Shown in pieces: positions 44,772 to 54,651 of a stretch of 64,000 nt of DNA (position 1 is its first letter; each line of letters starts with the position of its first letter). The notes below the pieces were generated by a model. The model had not been told where the DNA came from, searched no databases, and saw only the letters and a list, made by a program, of their open reading frames with translations. This DNA comes from Lelliottia sp. WAP21. Its GTDB lineage: Bacteria; Pseudomonadota; Gammaproteobacteria; Enterobacterales; Enterobacteriaceae. The position numbers and the translations under genes were made by a program. The stretch spans positions 55,500 to 119,499 of the forward strand of contig NZ_JAIWPG020000015.1 of the NCBI RefSeq assembly GCF_020532665.2, in the 5' to 3' direction.

Positions 44772-45830
44772 TTATTTGCGCAACGCGCGGCAGATAAGAT
44801 GTGACAACAGCTCCAGCTGACGCGCCAGTTCCATGCTCAGCCAGACATACCCGTGGATAGGTGTTTCCGCCACGTTGTCCTCTTTGTGCTCGTTAATGAG
44901 CTGGCGCAGCTCCGCGACAATCTCATTGAGACGTTCGGTGTTGGCCAGAATCGGCTGCGGATTTCCCTCATAAAGCGCGTGAGCAATGGTCAGCAGCGTT
45001 TGCTGCGTCATTTGCTGGGTCTCTTTCAACGTATGCGCATTCAGCAGAACAAAGTGGCTGGCGCGTGAGGCCCAGTGCGCATTGATTTGCAGTTCAAGCA
45101 TGCACACCAGATTGCGGCTCACGGTTTGAATCGCCTCAAAAATAGATTTCTGGATGTGGGTTTCTTTACTGGCCGGACCAATCAACCCCCGCATTTTCAC
45201 CACATCGTTCAGGATCTTTTGCAGGTGTTTTTCAAGACGCGGGCGCTCTACCAGATTTGGTGAAAAGCCTGCCTGATAGACGCGATTAAAGGCCGTGACG
45301 TAGCTCGCCATCTGGATGCGCCAGTGCAGGAAGGCACGCTGCGGCCAGATACCGGTAAAAAGCATTGCCAGCAAAGAGCCGAGGATCACATCACCGCTTC
45401 GCCACAGTGCGGTCGCCATGTCCCCCGCCGGGGCACCGACCACCACCGATAAGGTGATACCAATCAACAAAGCCTGATACGGTTTCTTCCCAAGCGCCAG
45501 CCATCCGCACAAAAACATCGCGCAGGCGCACCAGAGCAGCATGACGGGCAGTGAAATCAGTTCCAGTTTGAGGGCGATAAGCCCTAACGCGGAACCAAAT
45601 ATGGTGCCGCCGATACGTTCAAAGGCCCGCGGAACCACGTTTCCCCAAAACGAGATCGGCCCCATGATCACCACCAGGGTAATCAGCGGCCAGGTGCCTT
45701 CCGGAATATCCAGCAGGCGCACCAGAAGAAAAGTGAGAATGAATGCCAGCGCGATGCGACACCCATGCACCACGCGATAATGACGATAAAGACGGATTTC
45801 AAAAGGGGCTAATGATTTGTCGGGACGCAC
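44772..45830 (-). CDS. yeeA: Inner-membrane protein YeeA (FUSC family)
   Basis: 352 residues from the GTG at 45830, which has GGAGAG upstream and gives exactly the E. coli YeeA length (start MRPDKSLAPFEIR); an ATG 24 bp upstream lacks a site. Six membrane helices lie in residues 20-170 (the aromatic-acid-exporter-like half), then a helical cytoplasmic domain. The function is not established; relatives include AaeB efflux proteins. Confidence 0.93.
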   Translation of the reverse strand: MRPDKSLAPFEIRLYRHYRVVHGCRIALAFILTFLLVRLLDIPEGTWPLITLVVIMGPISFWGNVVPRAFERIGGTIFGSALGLIALKLELISLPVMLLWCACAMFLCGWLALGKKPYQALLIGITLSVVVGAPAGDMATALWRSGDVILGSLLAMLFTGIWPQRAFLHWRIQMASYVTAFNRVYQAGFSPNLVERPRLEKHLQKILNDVVKMRGLIGPASKETHIQKSIFEAIQTVSRNLVCMLELQINAHWASRASHFVLLNAHTLKETQQMTQQTLLTIAHALYEGNPQPILANTERLNEIVAELRQLINEHKEDNVAETPIHGYVWLSMELARQLELLSHLICRALRK

Positions 45831-45929
45831 ACCCGCTCTCCAGCTACACGGCAAACCACAATTGTACTGTGTTTTCTGCCAGACGCATCACGCCCGGCAG
45901 AAAAACCCTATTATTTCCAGGAATAAAGG

Positions 45930-46403
45930 TTAACCCGCTCTGTTTTGTACCGGCACAAACATTTCAATATCCCAGTATCCGTCCGCATTGCCATCGTTGA
46001 GATACCGTTCAAAGCAGGGCTTTGGCGCAATCTCATAATGACTGTCCTCCAGCAGGCTGTTAAAGAAGCTGTACCATGGGGTGGCGAAGTCATGGTTTTC
46101 TACCCGCGCCGTGGCTACGGCATAGTCCCCTGCGGCCACTTCCGTCAGGATGACGCCTTCACTGTCTGGCGGAATGACGAAATCTTCAGGGACGGTCACC
46201 GCCGTATCGCAGCGCAGTTTTTCAGCGGGCACTTCATCGGGATTATCGTAATAGACCGCCACCCACTCCAGTGGCTGGATGTGGCGCCCCTCCACCCACA
46301 TCATCAACTGTTCAAAACCCTGCTTAACCGTTTGATCCCACGGTCCAACCAGATGAAAACCGGCAATTTTACGTTTCTGCTGCTGCCTGATGCTGTAGTC
46401 CAT
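45930..46403 (-). CDS. sbmC: DNA gyrase inhibitor SbmC (GyrI)
   Basis: 157 residues (E. coli 157), one GyrI-like domain with the [16 protein letters not shown] motif. It inhibits DNA gyrase and protects against microcin B17 and gyrase poisons. SOS-controlled in E. coli; a degenerate LexA-like sequence lies upstream here. Confidence 0.95.
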   Translation of the reverse strand: MDYSIRQQQKRKIAGFHLVGPWDQTVKQGFEQLMMWVEGRHIQPLEWVAVYYDNPDEVPAEKLRCDTAVTVPEDFVIPPDSEGVILTEVAAGDYAVATARVENHDFATPWYSFFNSLLEDSHYEIAPKPCFERYLNDGNADGYWDIEMFVPVQNRAG

Positions 46404-46421
46404 GCTGCCTCCGTTTAATTA

Positions 46422-46437
46422 CTGTATATTTATCCAC
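46422..46437 (-). promoter_or_regulatory. Degenerate LexA-box-like site upstream of sbmC
   Basis: CTGTATATTTATCCAC, 19 bp before the sbmC start, keeps the CTGT half and AT core of the LexA box but ends in CCAC rather than ACAG. It may be a weak operator. Confidence 0.45.
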
Positions 46438-46535
46438 TATAAAGCAGATTTTGTCTGTTCAGCAAACCGGAAGTGTTTATTATGTGAGCAGACTCGCAGG
46501 AGTGCCAGTCTGCTTTTTAAGGAAGGAAGAAGGGG

Positions 46536-47702
46536 TCAGGCTTTATGGTGGATATAGTCGCTCAGGCGTGAGAAGAACCCGCCTTTATTGACCTTTTCGA
46601 GGGTGACCAACGGCCAGTGCGCCACAATCTTATCCCGATCGTACAGCTCGATTTCGCCAACGCGCTGATGGGCAGCAATCGGGGCTTCGAGCTCTTTTTT
46701 ATCCAGCACGTATTTGGCTTTGATGTTGGCGACTTCCGCTTTTGGCAATGCCAGCCAGAAATCCTGCTCCGTCCCCAGGGAAACTTGCTCTTTATCGCCA
46801 TACCAGATCCGTTCGGTACCCACCTGTTTACCGCTGTGCAGGATCTGCACGGTGTCGAAGTTTTGTTGTCCCCAGTGCAAAAGCTTGCGGGCCTGATCTT
46901 CACGCCCTTTCGGGCTGTCTGCCCCCATGATCACCGCAATTAACCGGCGCTGACCATCAACTGCCGAGGCAATCAGGTTAAAGCCCGCCCCGGAGGTGTG
47001 TCCGGTTTTCAGTCCATCAACATTCATGGTTTTATCCCACAGCAGACCGTTGCGGTTTTGCTGGGTAATTCCATTCCAGGTCAGGCTCTTTTCACTGTAC
47101 ATGTGATAAAACTCAGGCTCGCCGTGGATAATCGCCCGAGAAAGCACGGCTAAATCGTAGGCGGAACTGTGCTGGCCGGGGGCATCCAGGCCATGTACCG
47201 TTTCGAAGTGGGTATCGCGTAAATGCAGCTTTTGCACATAGTCGTTCATCAGCGTAACGAACTGCGGCTGTCCTCCGGCGACATGATCGGCCAGAGCCAC
47301 ACAGGCATCATTACCTGAATCGACGATCAGACCCCGGCTCAGATCGCGAACCGTGACGCGATCGCCCTCTTTCAGAAACATCAACGATGAGCCATCAAAA
47401 ACCGGATTGCCTTTCGCCCACGCGTCGCGGCCCACGGTGACAACGTCATCAGGGGTAATACGGTGGCTGTCGATGGCGCGATCTACCACGTAGCCCGTCA
47501 TCAGCTTGGTGAGGCTCGCCGGATTACGCTGTTGATGTTCGTTTCCGGCCGTTAAAATTTGACCCGTAGTGTAATCCATCAGCACCCAGGACCCTGCCTG
47601 AATGGCAGGAGGCTGCGGCGCAAAATCCAGCGGTTCAGCAGCCAGTGCAGAGGTAATGCTCGACGCGAGCAAGGAAACAGCAATAAACAGACGGCGTTTC
47701 AA
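46536..47702 (-). CDS. dacD: D-alanyl-D-alanine carboxypeptidase DacD (PBP6b)
   Basis: 388 residues (E. coli 388). Signal peptide 1-21. The penicillin-binding motifs are SLTK (63-66), SGN (129-131) and KTG (232-234). The C-terminal domain (about 275-365) and an amphipathic tail (FSRLSDYIHHKA) anchor it to the inner membrane. It trims the terminal D-Ala from peptidoglycan pentapeptides. Confidence 0.96.
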   Translation of the reverse strand: MKRRLFIAVSLLASSITSALAAEPLDFAPQPPAIQAGSWVLMDYTTGQILTAGNEHQQRNPASLTKLMTGYVVDRAIDSHRITPDDVVTVGRDAWAKGNPVFDGSSLMFLKEGDRVTVRDLSRGLIVDSGNDACVALADHVAGGQPQFVTLMNDYVQKLHLRDTHFETVHGLDAPGQHSSAYDLAVLSRAIIHGEPEFYHMYSEKSLTWNGITQQNRNGLLWDKTMNVDGLKTGHTSGAGFNLIASAVDGQRRLIAVIMGADSPKGREDQARKLLHWGQQNFDTVQILHSGKQVGTERIWYGDKEQVSLGTEQDFWLALPKAEVANIKAKYVLDKKELEAPIAAHQRVGEIELYDRDKIVAHWPLVTLEKVNKGGFFSRLSDYIHHKA

Positions 47703-47912
47703 CGGTATATCCTCAGGTCATTTAAAATCGCTGTCCGTTTTACGGAAGTTCTTGTGTCGTTACCTGAAAAAATTGCAAAAAAGTGTGACCAACGTTGTGG
47801 TTTTATCAGAATCCACGCCGCAATTTCGCCATGAATTCACGCTTTTCTTTCGGAGGGAGCACCGGGATGGTTTACCATAGAGAGGTCACTTTTCAACTGG
47901 ATGGTATTACTG

Positions 47913-49337
47913 GTGTCTGATTCCGCCGCACTCCCTACATTTCTTTTTCACGATTACGAGACCTTTGGTACCAGCCCGTCGCTGGACCGCCCCTCTCAGT
48001 TCGCGGCGATACGCACCGATGCAGATTTTAACGTCATCGGTGAACCAGAGGTTTTTTATTGTAAGCCTGCCGATGATTACCTGCCGCAACCTGGTGCCGT
48101 TATGGTCACCGGGATCACCCCGCAGGAAGCCCGCGAAAAAGGGGTGACTGAAGCCGAGTTTGCCGGGCGTATTCATCGCATTTTCACCGTGCCTAACACC
48201 TGCGTGGTGGGCTACAACAACATCCGCTTTGATGATGAAGTGACGCGCAATATTTTTTACCGCAACTTCTACGATCCCTATGCCTGGAGCTGGCAGAATC
48301 ACAACTCCCGCTGGGATTTACTGGATATCATGCGCGCCTGCTATGCCCTGCGCCCTGAAGGGATAAACTGGCCTGAGAACGAGGATGGATTACCCAGTTT
48401 CCGTCTGGAACACTTAAGCCGCGCCAACGGCATTGAGCACAGCAACGCGCACGATGCGATGGCCGACGTTTACGCCACCATCGCGATGGCAAAATGTGTT
48501 AAAACCGCGCAGCCGCGTCTTTTTGAGTATCTGCTCAGCCATCGCAGTAAGCATAAATTGATGACGCTTATTGATGTGCCGCAGATGAAGCCTCTGGTGC
48601 ATATTTCCGGCATGTTCGGCGCAGCGCGCGGCAACACCAGCTGGGTTTCGCCTCTCGCCTGGCATCCGGATAACCGCAACGCGGTCATCATGGTGGACCT
48701 TGCCGGGGACATTACTCCGCTTCTGGAGCTGGAAAGCGATGCCTTACGCGAGCGTCTCTATACCCCGAAAACAGCGCTCGGCGACGCATCACCTGTTCCG
48801 GTCAAACTGGTCCATATCAATAAGTGCCCTGTTCTGGCGCAAGCCAATACGCTTCGCCCGGAAGATGCAGAACGGCTGGGTATCGATCGCCAGCGCTGTC
48901 TGGATAATCTGAAAGTGCTGCGCGATAACCCGCAGGTGCGTGACAAAGTGGTGGCGATTTTTGCCGAAGCGGAACCTTTTGTCCCGTCAGAGAACGTCGA
49001 CGCCCAGCTCTACAACGGCTTCTTTAGCGATGCCGATCGGGCCGCCATGAACATTGTGCTGCAAACCGATCCGCGTAATTTGCCCGCGCTGGATATTACC
49101 TTTGTCGACAAACGTATTGAGAAATTACTGTTCAACTATCGCGCCCGTAATTTCCCTGGCACGCTGGATGAAAACGAGCAGTCGCGCTGGTTACAGCATC
49201 GTCGCAACGTCTTTACGCCGGAGTTCTTGCAGGCTTATGCGCAGGAACTGGAAATGCTGTATACGCAGTATGAAGGCGATACGGAGAAACAGACGCTGCT
49301 GAAAGCGCTCTATCAGTACGCGCAGGAGATTGTGTAG
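47913..49337 (+). CDS. sbcB: Exodeoxyribonuclease I (SbcB)
   Basis: 474 residues from the GTG at 47913, which has GGATGG 8 bases upstream; the ATG at 47901 has no site. E. coli ExoI has 475. The exonuclease motifs are intact: DYETFG (Exo I), the GYNNIRFDDEV block (Exo II) and HDAMADV (Exo III). It degrades single-stranded DNA 3' to 5' and acts in recombination and mismatch repair. Divergent from dacD. Confidence 0.96.
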   Translation: MSDSAALPTFLFHDYETFGTSPSLDRPSQFAAIRTDADFNVIGEPEVFYCKPADDYLPQPGAVMVTGITPQEAREKGVTEAEFAGRIHRIFTVPNTCVVGYNNIRFDDEVTRNIFYRNFYDPYAWSWQNHNSRWDLLDIMRACYALRPEGINWPENEDGLPSFRLEHLSRANGIEHSNAHDAMADVYATIAMAKCVKTAQPRLFEYLLSHRSKHKLMTLIDVPQMKPLVHISGMFGAARGNTSWVSPLAWHPDNRNAVIMVDLAGDITPLLELESDALRERLYTPKTALGDASPVPVKLVHINKCPVLAQANTLRPEDAERLGIDRQRCLDNLKVLRDNPQVRDKVVAIFAEAEPFVPSENVDAQLYNGFFSDADRAAMNIVLQTDPRNLPALDITFVDKRIEKLLFNYRARNFPGTLDENEQSRWLQHRRNVFTPEFLQAYAQELEMLYTQYEGDTEKQTLLKALYQYAQEIV

Positions 49338-49340
49338 CCA

Positions 49341-49364
49341 ATCCCCTCCCGGGCGGGAGGGGTT
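49341..49364. terminator. Terminator between convergent sbcB and yeeD
   Basis: CCCCTCCCGGGCGGGAGGGG forms a perfect hairpin a few bases after the sbcB stop. It can serve both converging genes. Confidence 0.75.
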
Positions 49365-49369
49365 GAAAG

Positions 49370-49597
49370 TCAGGCTTTCTGAACGGTGATGCTCCAGGCC
49401 GCGTCACCCACCTGCTGGTAGTCTGTGATTTCGTGACCCTCTTCTGCCGCCCACTGCGGAATAGCTTCCGTGGCCTGGGTGCAGTCGAATTCAATAATCA
49501 GCTCATCGCCACTGGCCATATCTGCCAGCGCCGCTTTGGCTTCAATCAGTGGGAACGGGCATACCTGGGTCACCACATCGAGTTTTTTTACGGTCAT
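49370..49597 (-). CDS. yeeD: TusA-family sulfur carrier YeeD (TsuB)
   Basis: 75 residues with the TusA-type CPFP motif (Cys13 in VCPFPLIEAK), the sulfur-carrying cysteine. In E. coli YeeD acts with YeeE (TsuA) in thiosulfate uptake and use. Located 18 bp downstream of yeeE and co-directional. Confidence 0.95.
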   Translation of the reverse strand: MTVKKLDVVTQVCPFPLIEAKAALADMASGDELIIEFDCTQATEAIPQWAAEEGHEITDYQQVGDAAWSITVQKA

Positions 49598-49615
49598 AAA
49601 CTGCTCCTGTTAGTG

Positions 49616-50671
49616 TTAGGCCGTCGCCGTCGCAAGCTTCGCTTTACGTTGAGGACGAACATATAAAAACCACGACGCCGTCCATACGCCGAGGATCATA
49701 AAGACTAAACCGATCCATCCTTGCCAGGTCATCATCGCGGTCATGACCAGACCATTACCAATGGAACAGCCACCCGCCGCGCTGGCACCCACCCCCATCA
49801 GAAGGCCGCCGAAACCACTACGAAGCGTGGTCTGCGCATCGGCCGCGCGGACGCGGAACTCACGGCTGGCTTTTGCCGCAATAAACGAACCGAGAAAGAT
49901 GCCGAGCACCAGGAACACGCCCCAGTTCAGAAACTTACTTTGCCCCGCCACCAGGAATTGCAAAATGTTGGCGGTCGGAGAGGTGATCCCTAAGCCAAAC
50001 AGACGTCCTGTCGCCTCACTTAAGGGCCAGGCCAGCAGCGCAATCAACCCGATTAATACGGCGGTAACAAACGGATGCCAGCGCTTCTCAAACAACAGAT
50101 GCGCCAGACCGGTGCGACGCGGAGGAAGGGAGGCAATCTTACGTTTTGGTTTGCGCAGTTCTTTCATCACCAGCCAGACGGTGACCACCAGCAACAGGGC
50201 GATAAATGGCCATACGGACAGACCGAAGGTCTCCGGAATCGAGTTATGCTCCGTGCTGTAAGTTTTGAGTACCTGATTCAGACCATCCGCATGCGGTGAG
50301 CGCATAACGGCACTCATGACCATATAGGTAAAGAGCGCAATCCAGCTCCCAATCAGCCCCTCACCGGCACGATACCAGGTACCCGTCGCGCAGCCGCCCG
50401 CATAGACAATCCCCAGCCCAAAGATATATCCCCCGACGACAGTACCCAGCCAGGGGAAAGCACCCGCAGAATACCGGATATAGCCAAGCTGAATGAGCGC
50501 AAACACCCCCACGCTCTGGATAGCGATGGCAATGAGCAAGGCATAAAACATGCGATTATTTTTAGCGATATACATATCGCGGAAGCCGCCCGTCAGGCAA
50601 AAACGTCCGCGCTGCATAACAAAACCCAGAAGCGCGCCGCAAAACAGCCCGCTAAGTATCATTGAAAGCAT
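49616..50671 (-). CDS. yeeE: Thiosulfate transporter YeeE (TsuA)
   Basis: 351 residues, nine or more membrane helices, with the family cysteine motifs YAGGCATGTWYR and AAGGCSIGNGL that relay thiosulfate through the membrane. Start shared with E. coli YeeE (352 residues). It forms an operon with yeeD. Confidence 0.95.
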   Translation of the reverse strand: MLSMILSGLFCGALLGFVMQRGRFCLTGGFRDMYIAKNNRMFYALLIAIAIQSVGVFALIQLGYIRYSAGAFPWLGTVVGGYIFGLGIVYAGGCATGTWYRAGEGLIGSWIALFTYMVMSAVMRSPHADGLNQVLKTYSTEHNSIPETFGLSVWPFIALLLVVTVWLVMKELRKPKRKIASLPPRRTGLAHLLFEKRWHPFVTAVLIGLIALLAWPLSEATGRLFGLGITSPTANILQFLVAGQSKFLNWGVFLVLGIFLGSFIAAKASREFRVRAADAQTTLRSGFGGLLMGVGASAAGGCSIGNGLVMTAMMTWQGWIGLVFMILGVWTASWFLYVRPQRKAKLATATA

Positions 50672-50802
50672 AATAATTAATAAGTCAGCAAAATATCAGA
50701 CTGCAAATTATTAATGATCGGTCTGGCAGGAACCAATAACCAAAACGTCTAACATAGACCTGGTGGTTATTAATCATTTTGGATAAGTCAGATTGAAGGT
50801 AT

Positions 50803-50833
50803 AAAAAAACCGGAGAACCTGTCTCCGGTTTAT
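50803..50833 (-). terminator. Terminator after plaP
   Basis: AACCGGAGA/TCTCCGGTT stem followed, on the minus strand, by a run of seven T, 17 bp after the plaP stop. Confidence 0.9.
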
Positions 50834-50849
50834 TAATACTTAAGGCGTA

Positions 50850-52208
50850 TTACTGCGGGATATCTTCGTACTGTGGTACCGGATTGCGGAAGCTTTTGGT
50901 CACGCAAGCCAGATAAATCAGACCAATGGCACCCCAGATAAGACCCAGAACCATGGAGCTTTCTTCCAGGTTAATCCACAGTGCGCCTACGGTCATCGCG
51001 CCACACATTGGCAGTACCAGATAGTTGAAGTGGTCCTTCAGGGTTTTGTTGCGCTTCTCGCGGATCCAGAACTGAGAGATCACCGAGAGGTTAACAAAGG
51101 TGAAGGCGACCAGCGCACCGAAGTTAATCAGCGCAGTTGCCGTGACCAGGTCAAACTTAATGGCCATCAGCGCAATCAAACCTACCAGCAGCACGTTCCA
51201 CGCAGGGGTACGCCATTTCGGATGAACGTAACCGAAGAAACGCGTCGGGAACACGCCATCACGGCCCATCACATACATCAGACGAGAAACGCCTGCGTGT
51301 GCCGCCATACCGGAGGCCAGAACGGTAACGCTGGAGAAAATCAGCACGCCCCACTGGAAGGTTTTACCCGCAACATACAGCATGATTTCAGGCTGTGACG
51401 CATCCGGATCTTTAAAGCGAGAGATGTCCGGGAAGTACAGCTGCAGGAAGTAAGACGCACCAATAAAGATCATGCCGCCAATCAGGGCTGTCAGGAAGAT
51501 CGCTCTTGGAATCACGCGCTCAGCGTCTTTGGTCTCTTCAGACAAAGAAGAGATGCCGTCGAAGCCCAGGAACGAGAAGCACAGGATAGTCGCACCGGTG
51601 ATCATCGGCACAACGTGCGCACCTTCAGACCAGAACGGACGGGTGCTGGTCAACGTGCCTGCCCCTTCACCGTGAGAAACGCCGTAAATGATCATCCCCA
51701 CAATCACCGCAACAATCCCCATCTGCAGGATAACAATCAGGGTGTTGAAGTTAGCGACGGTCTTGATGCTGCGCAGGTTAGAGATGGTCATAAAGGCCAC
51801 CAGCGCCACAACAAAGATCCACGAAGGTACGGAAGGCACCAGCGCTTCGAAGTAAATTTTCGCCAGCAGAATGTTGATCATCGGCATGAACAAGTAGTCC
51901 AGCAAAGATGACCAGCCCACCATAAAGCCCACCGCCGGGCTAATGGATTTCTGAGCGTAGGTGTATGCAGAGCCCGCTGACGGGAAACGGCGAACCAGTT
52001 TACCGTAGCTCAGCGCTGTAAAAAGAATGGCGATCAGCGCAAAGGCGTAAGCCGTTGCAACGTGACCGTCAGTAAGGCCTGATACGATACCGAACGTATC
52101 AAACAGCGTCATCGGCTGCATGTAGGCAAGGCCCATCATAACAACCGGAATCAACGTAAGGGTTTTACGTAATTCCACGCGAGAGGTTGGAGTAGCATTA
52201 TGCGACAT
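50850..52208 (-). CDS. plaP: Putrescine importer PlaP (YeeF)
   Basis: 452 residues (E. coli 452), twelve membrane helices of the APC superfamily. [25 protein letters not shown] is the characteristic block after helix 6. A low-affinity putrescine:H+ importer that supports pili-driven surface motility in E. coli. It is monocistronic, with 276 bp upstream before yeeY that hold its promoter. Confidence 0.96.
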   Translation of the reverse strand: MSHNATPTSRVELRKTLTLIPVVMMGLAYMQPMTLFDTFGIVSGLTDGHVATAYAFALIAILFTALSYGKLVRRFPSAGSAYTYAQKSISPAVGFMVGWSSLLDYLFMPMINILLAKIYFEALVPSVPSWIFVVALVAFMTISNLRSIKTVANFNTLIVILQMGIVAVIVGMIIYGVSHGEGAGTLTSTRPFWSEGAHVVPMITGATILCFSFLGFDGISSLSEETKDAERVIPRAIFLTALIGGMIFIGASYFLQLYFPDISRFKDPDASQPEIMLYVAGKTFQWGVLIFSSVTVLASGMAAHAGVSRLMYVMGRDGVFPTRFFGYVHPKWRTPAWNVLLVGLIALMAIKFDLVTATALINFGALVAFTFVNLSVISQFWIREKRNKTLKDHFNYLVLPMCGAMTVGALWINLEESSMVLGLIWGAIGLIYLACVTKSFRNPVPQYEDIPQ

Positions 52209-52484
52209 GGTTATTCTCCATTACGGTAAATACCGCCGCGTAAGCAAAAGATTGCCCCATTTCTGTATTCCTCAGCGACAACAACTGTCGGATTTTAGTA
52301 AGTATCTATCCGGTACTAAGCCCGGCCTCTTGGATTTTTTTAAATGGCGTTTTGGTACATGCAAAAAAAAATAACCGACGCCTTTTATATCGTCGATTAT
52401 TCATTTGTTTGCAGCGGCGGCATTTTGCCCCACCTTAGATACAAAACGCAATACTTTGCACAGCCATTTAATATTTTCTTTTTA

Positions 52485-53414
52485 CTAACTGGCTGATTTC
52501 GCGGCATCGTCTGTTGAGTAAACGGTAGCGATAGCACTATTTGCTAAAATCTCATCCCGCCACCACGCGCTTGCCAGACCGGCAGTCTGTTCATTCCAGC
52601 CAACCCATACCGATTCTCGGTTCGCCTGGGCCAGCACCTGCTTTTCCACCAGCGCGCCGGATTCAATGAAACGCTGCGCAAGATAGCGGGGTAAATACCC
52701 GCAGCCCAGCCCGCTGATTTGCAGCTCCAGCTTGGTTTTAAAATCAAAAACGGTAATGGCTTCCTGATCGTCCAGTAATTGGGAAGACATCGCACACTCC
52801 GGTAAGGAACTGTCCCCCACCACAATCGCCCGACACCCTTTGATCACGCGACGGCTGATCGGTTCTGGCTCCTGCGCCAGTGGATGATGAGGCGCAACCA
52901 CAAATACCTGCTCAAGGACGCCCAGCCGGGCGAAGCCGAAATCGCTTAGCTGAGGCGGGTCATGCAGGGCACCAATAATGATATCCGCCCTGCCCTGCGT
53001 CAGCGCCTCCCAGGAGCCGCCCAGCACCCCATTGATAAATTTCAGCCGGGTCACGCTGTGACGTTGATAGAAAGCCTCTATTAGCGGGGTGAGCAACGAA
53101 AACGGAAAAGTATCATCGACCCCAATAATCAGTTCATTCTCCCAGCCCTGATGCAGCTTAACGGCCTGCTTTTCAAGCTCGCGAACCGTGTGCAGCACCT
53201 CACGCCCTTTTTCGAGCAGCATCTGTCCGGTGCGGGTAAAGCGGGCGCGATGACCCGTGCGGTCAAGCAGTTGAATATTGAGGTCGCTTTCCAGCTTATG
53301 GATGGTATAGCTCAGCGCGGAGGGCGTTTTATAGAGCTTTGCCGACGCCGCAGCAAAGCTTCCCTCTTTTTCCAGTGCATCCAGAATAATCAGAACATCC
53401 AGCAGAGGTTTCAT
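52485..53414 (-). CDS. yeeY: LysR-family regulator YeeY
   Basis: 309 residues, as in E. coli. N-terminal winged helix-turn-helix (about 5-62; GSFAAASAKLYKTPSALSYTIHKLE) and a LysR substrate-binding domain (about 90-295). The target and inducer are not known; it lies upstream of plaP and could control it. Confidence 0.94.
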   Translation of the reverse strand: MKPLLDVLIILDALEKEGSFAAASAKLYKTPSALSYTIHKLESDLNIQLLDRTGHRARFTRTGQMLLEKGREVLHTVRELEKQAVKLHQGWENELIIGVDDTFPFSLLTPLIEAFYQRHSVTRLKFINGVLGGSWEALTQGRADIIIGALHDPPQLSDFGFARLGVLEQVFVVAPHHPLAQEPEPISRRVIKGCRAIVVGDSSLPECAMSSQLLDDQEAITVFDFKTKLELQISGLGCGYLPRYLAQRFIESGALVEKQVLAQANRESVWVGWNEQTAGLASAWWRDEILANSAIATVYSTDDAAKSAS

Positions 53415-53455
53415 GCTCGCCCCCTTTCGGTGTGCGATCGTCTCCGCTGGGGACG

Positions 53456-54280
53456 TTATTCCATTGGCATAACCAGCGGATCGGGATATTGATATTCAAA
53501 TCCCAGTTCACGGCAAATACGATTGCCATCAATGACTTTGCCTTGCCCTTCCCCGGACGTGTCCCGGAATTGCGGCGGTTCCAGCCCTAACTGGCGGGCC
53601 ATCACCGGATAAAAGGTACTCCGCGCCGGGTGGGAAGGTGCACATATATTATAGATGTGACCGCCCTTCGGAGCTTGTAAGAGTAGCGTAATCGCGCTGA
53701 TAACATCTTCAAGATGCACAAGATTGACACCATGCTGGCCATTTGGCGCGGTTTTACCGGCAAAGAAACGTCCCGGATGGCGATTCGGGCCGACCAGCCC
53801 GGCAAGACGTAAAATATCCACCTGCGTGCCCGGTAAGTTATGCAGCCAGTCTTCCAGCTCCATCAGCACCCGACCGCTCGCCGTCACCGGCACGCGCTCC
53901 GTGCTCTCTTTTACATTCCCGTCGATATCACCGTACACGGACGTTGAGCTGGTAAAGATAATGCGGGGGATATTATGCGCTAACGCGCTGTCCACGATTT
54001 CCTGAACGGCCTGATGATAAAATGTCTCTCCGGGGCCACTGCGTCGTGCGGGCAAGGTGAGCACCAGCGCATCCACGTTCATCAGTGTGTCCAGATCGTC
54101 AGTATCACAAACCAGCTCGGGCTCCAGGCGGAGCACAACGCTCTGGATGCCGCACATTCTGGCAGCCTCAACCCCATCCGCCGTGGTTTTGCTGCCGGTC
54201 ACCTGCCAGCCTCGCGCCGTCAATGACATCGCCAGCGGCATCCCTAACCATCCTAAACCGACAATTGCGACCTTTTTCAT
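53456..54280 (-). CDS. yeeZ: NAD(P)-binding epimerase-like protein YeeZ
   Basis: 274 residues from the ATG at 54280 (GGAGAA site upstream; same length as E. coli YeeZ). N-terminal Rossmann fold with GLGWLGMPLA and the SSTSVYGD motif of extended SDR proteins. The function is unknown. It precedes the his operon divergently, as in E. coli. Confidence 0.93.
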   Translation of the reverse strand: MKKVAIVGLGWLGMPLAMSLTARGWQVTGSKTTADGVEAARMCGIQSVVLRLEPELVCDTDDLDTLMNVDALVLTLPARRSGPGETFYHQAVQEIVDSALAHNIPRIIFTSSTSVYGDIDGNVKESTERVPVTASGRVLMELEDWLHNLPGTQVDILRLAGLVGPNRHPGRFFAGKTAPNGQHGVNLVHLEDVISAITLLLQAPKGGHIYNICAPSHPARSTFYPVMARQLGLEPPQFRDTSGEGQGKVIDGNRICRELGFEYQYPDPLVMPME

Positions 54281-54387
54281 GCGTTTTCTCCTGACATTCA
54301 CGCGTCTCCTGTTAAGGCTACGCCAGCGATACCGAACTGACAATTCATAGCTTCAATATGAAATGAATTAATGATTAAAAAAAGGCC

Positions 54388-54417
54388 TTGCTTTACACCG
54401 TTGATGTGGTTTAGGTT
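54388..54417 (+). promoter_or_regulatory. his operon promoter
   Basis: TTGCTT (54388-54393), 18 bp, TAGGTT (54412-54417). The TAGGTTAAAAGACATCA segment matches the E. coli his promoter. Confidence 0.85.
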
Positions 54418-54456
54418 AAAAGACATCAAATGAATAAGCATTCATCGAGAAATTAT

Positions 54457-54507
54457 ATGACACGCGTTCCATTTAAAAACCACCATCATCACCATCATCC
54501 TGACTAG
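54457..54507 (+). CDS. hisL: his operon leader peptide HisL
   Basis: 16 residues, MTRVPFKNHHHHHHPD, with six His codons in a row (E. coli has seven). Ribosome stalling at these codons when charged tRNA-His is low favours the antiterminator and expression of the operon. Confidence 0.96.
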   Translation: MTRVPFKNHHHHHHPD

Positions 54508-54571
54508 TCTTTCAGGCGATGTGTGCTGGAAGACATTCAGATCTTCCAGTGGTGCGAGAACGCAAGAGAGA

Positions 54572-54606
54572 GCCCCCGGAAGATCATCTTCCGGGGGCTT
54601 TTTTTT
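54572..54606 (+). terminator. his attenuator terminator
   Basis: A 13-bp GC-rich stem (GCCCCCGGAAGAT paired with ATCTTCCGGGGGC) is followed by a run of eight T. It lies between hisL and hisG. Confidence 0.96.
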
Positions 54607-54651
54607 GGACCGTGTTCAGGCAGATTCAAACAGGATAACGAGGACCACAGA

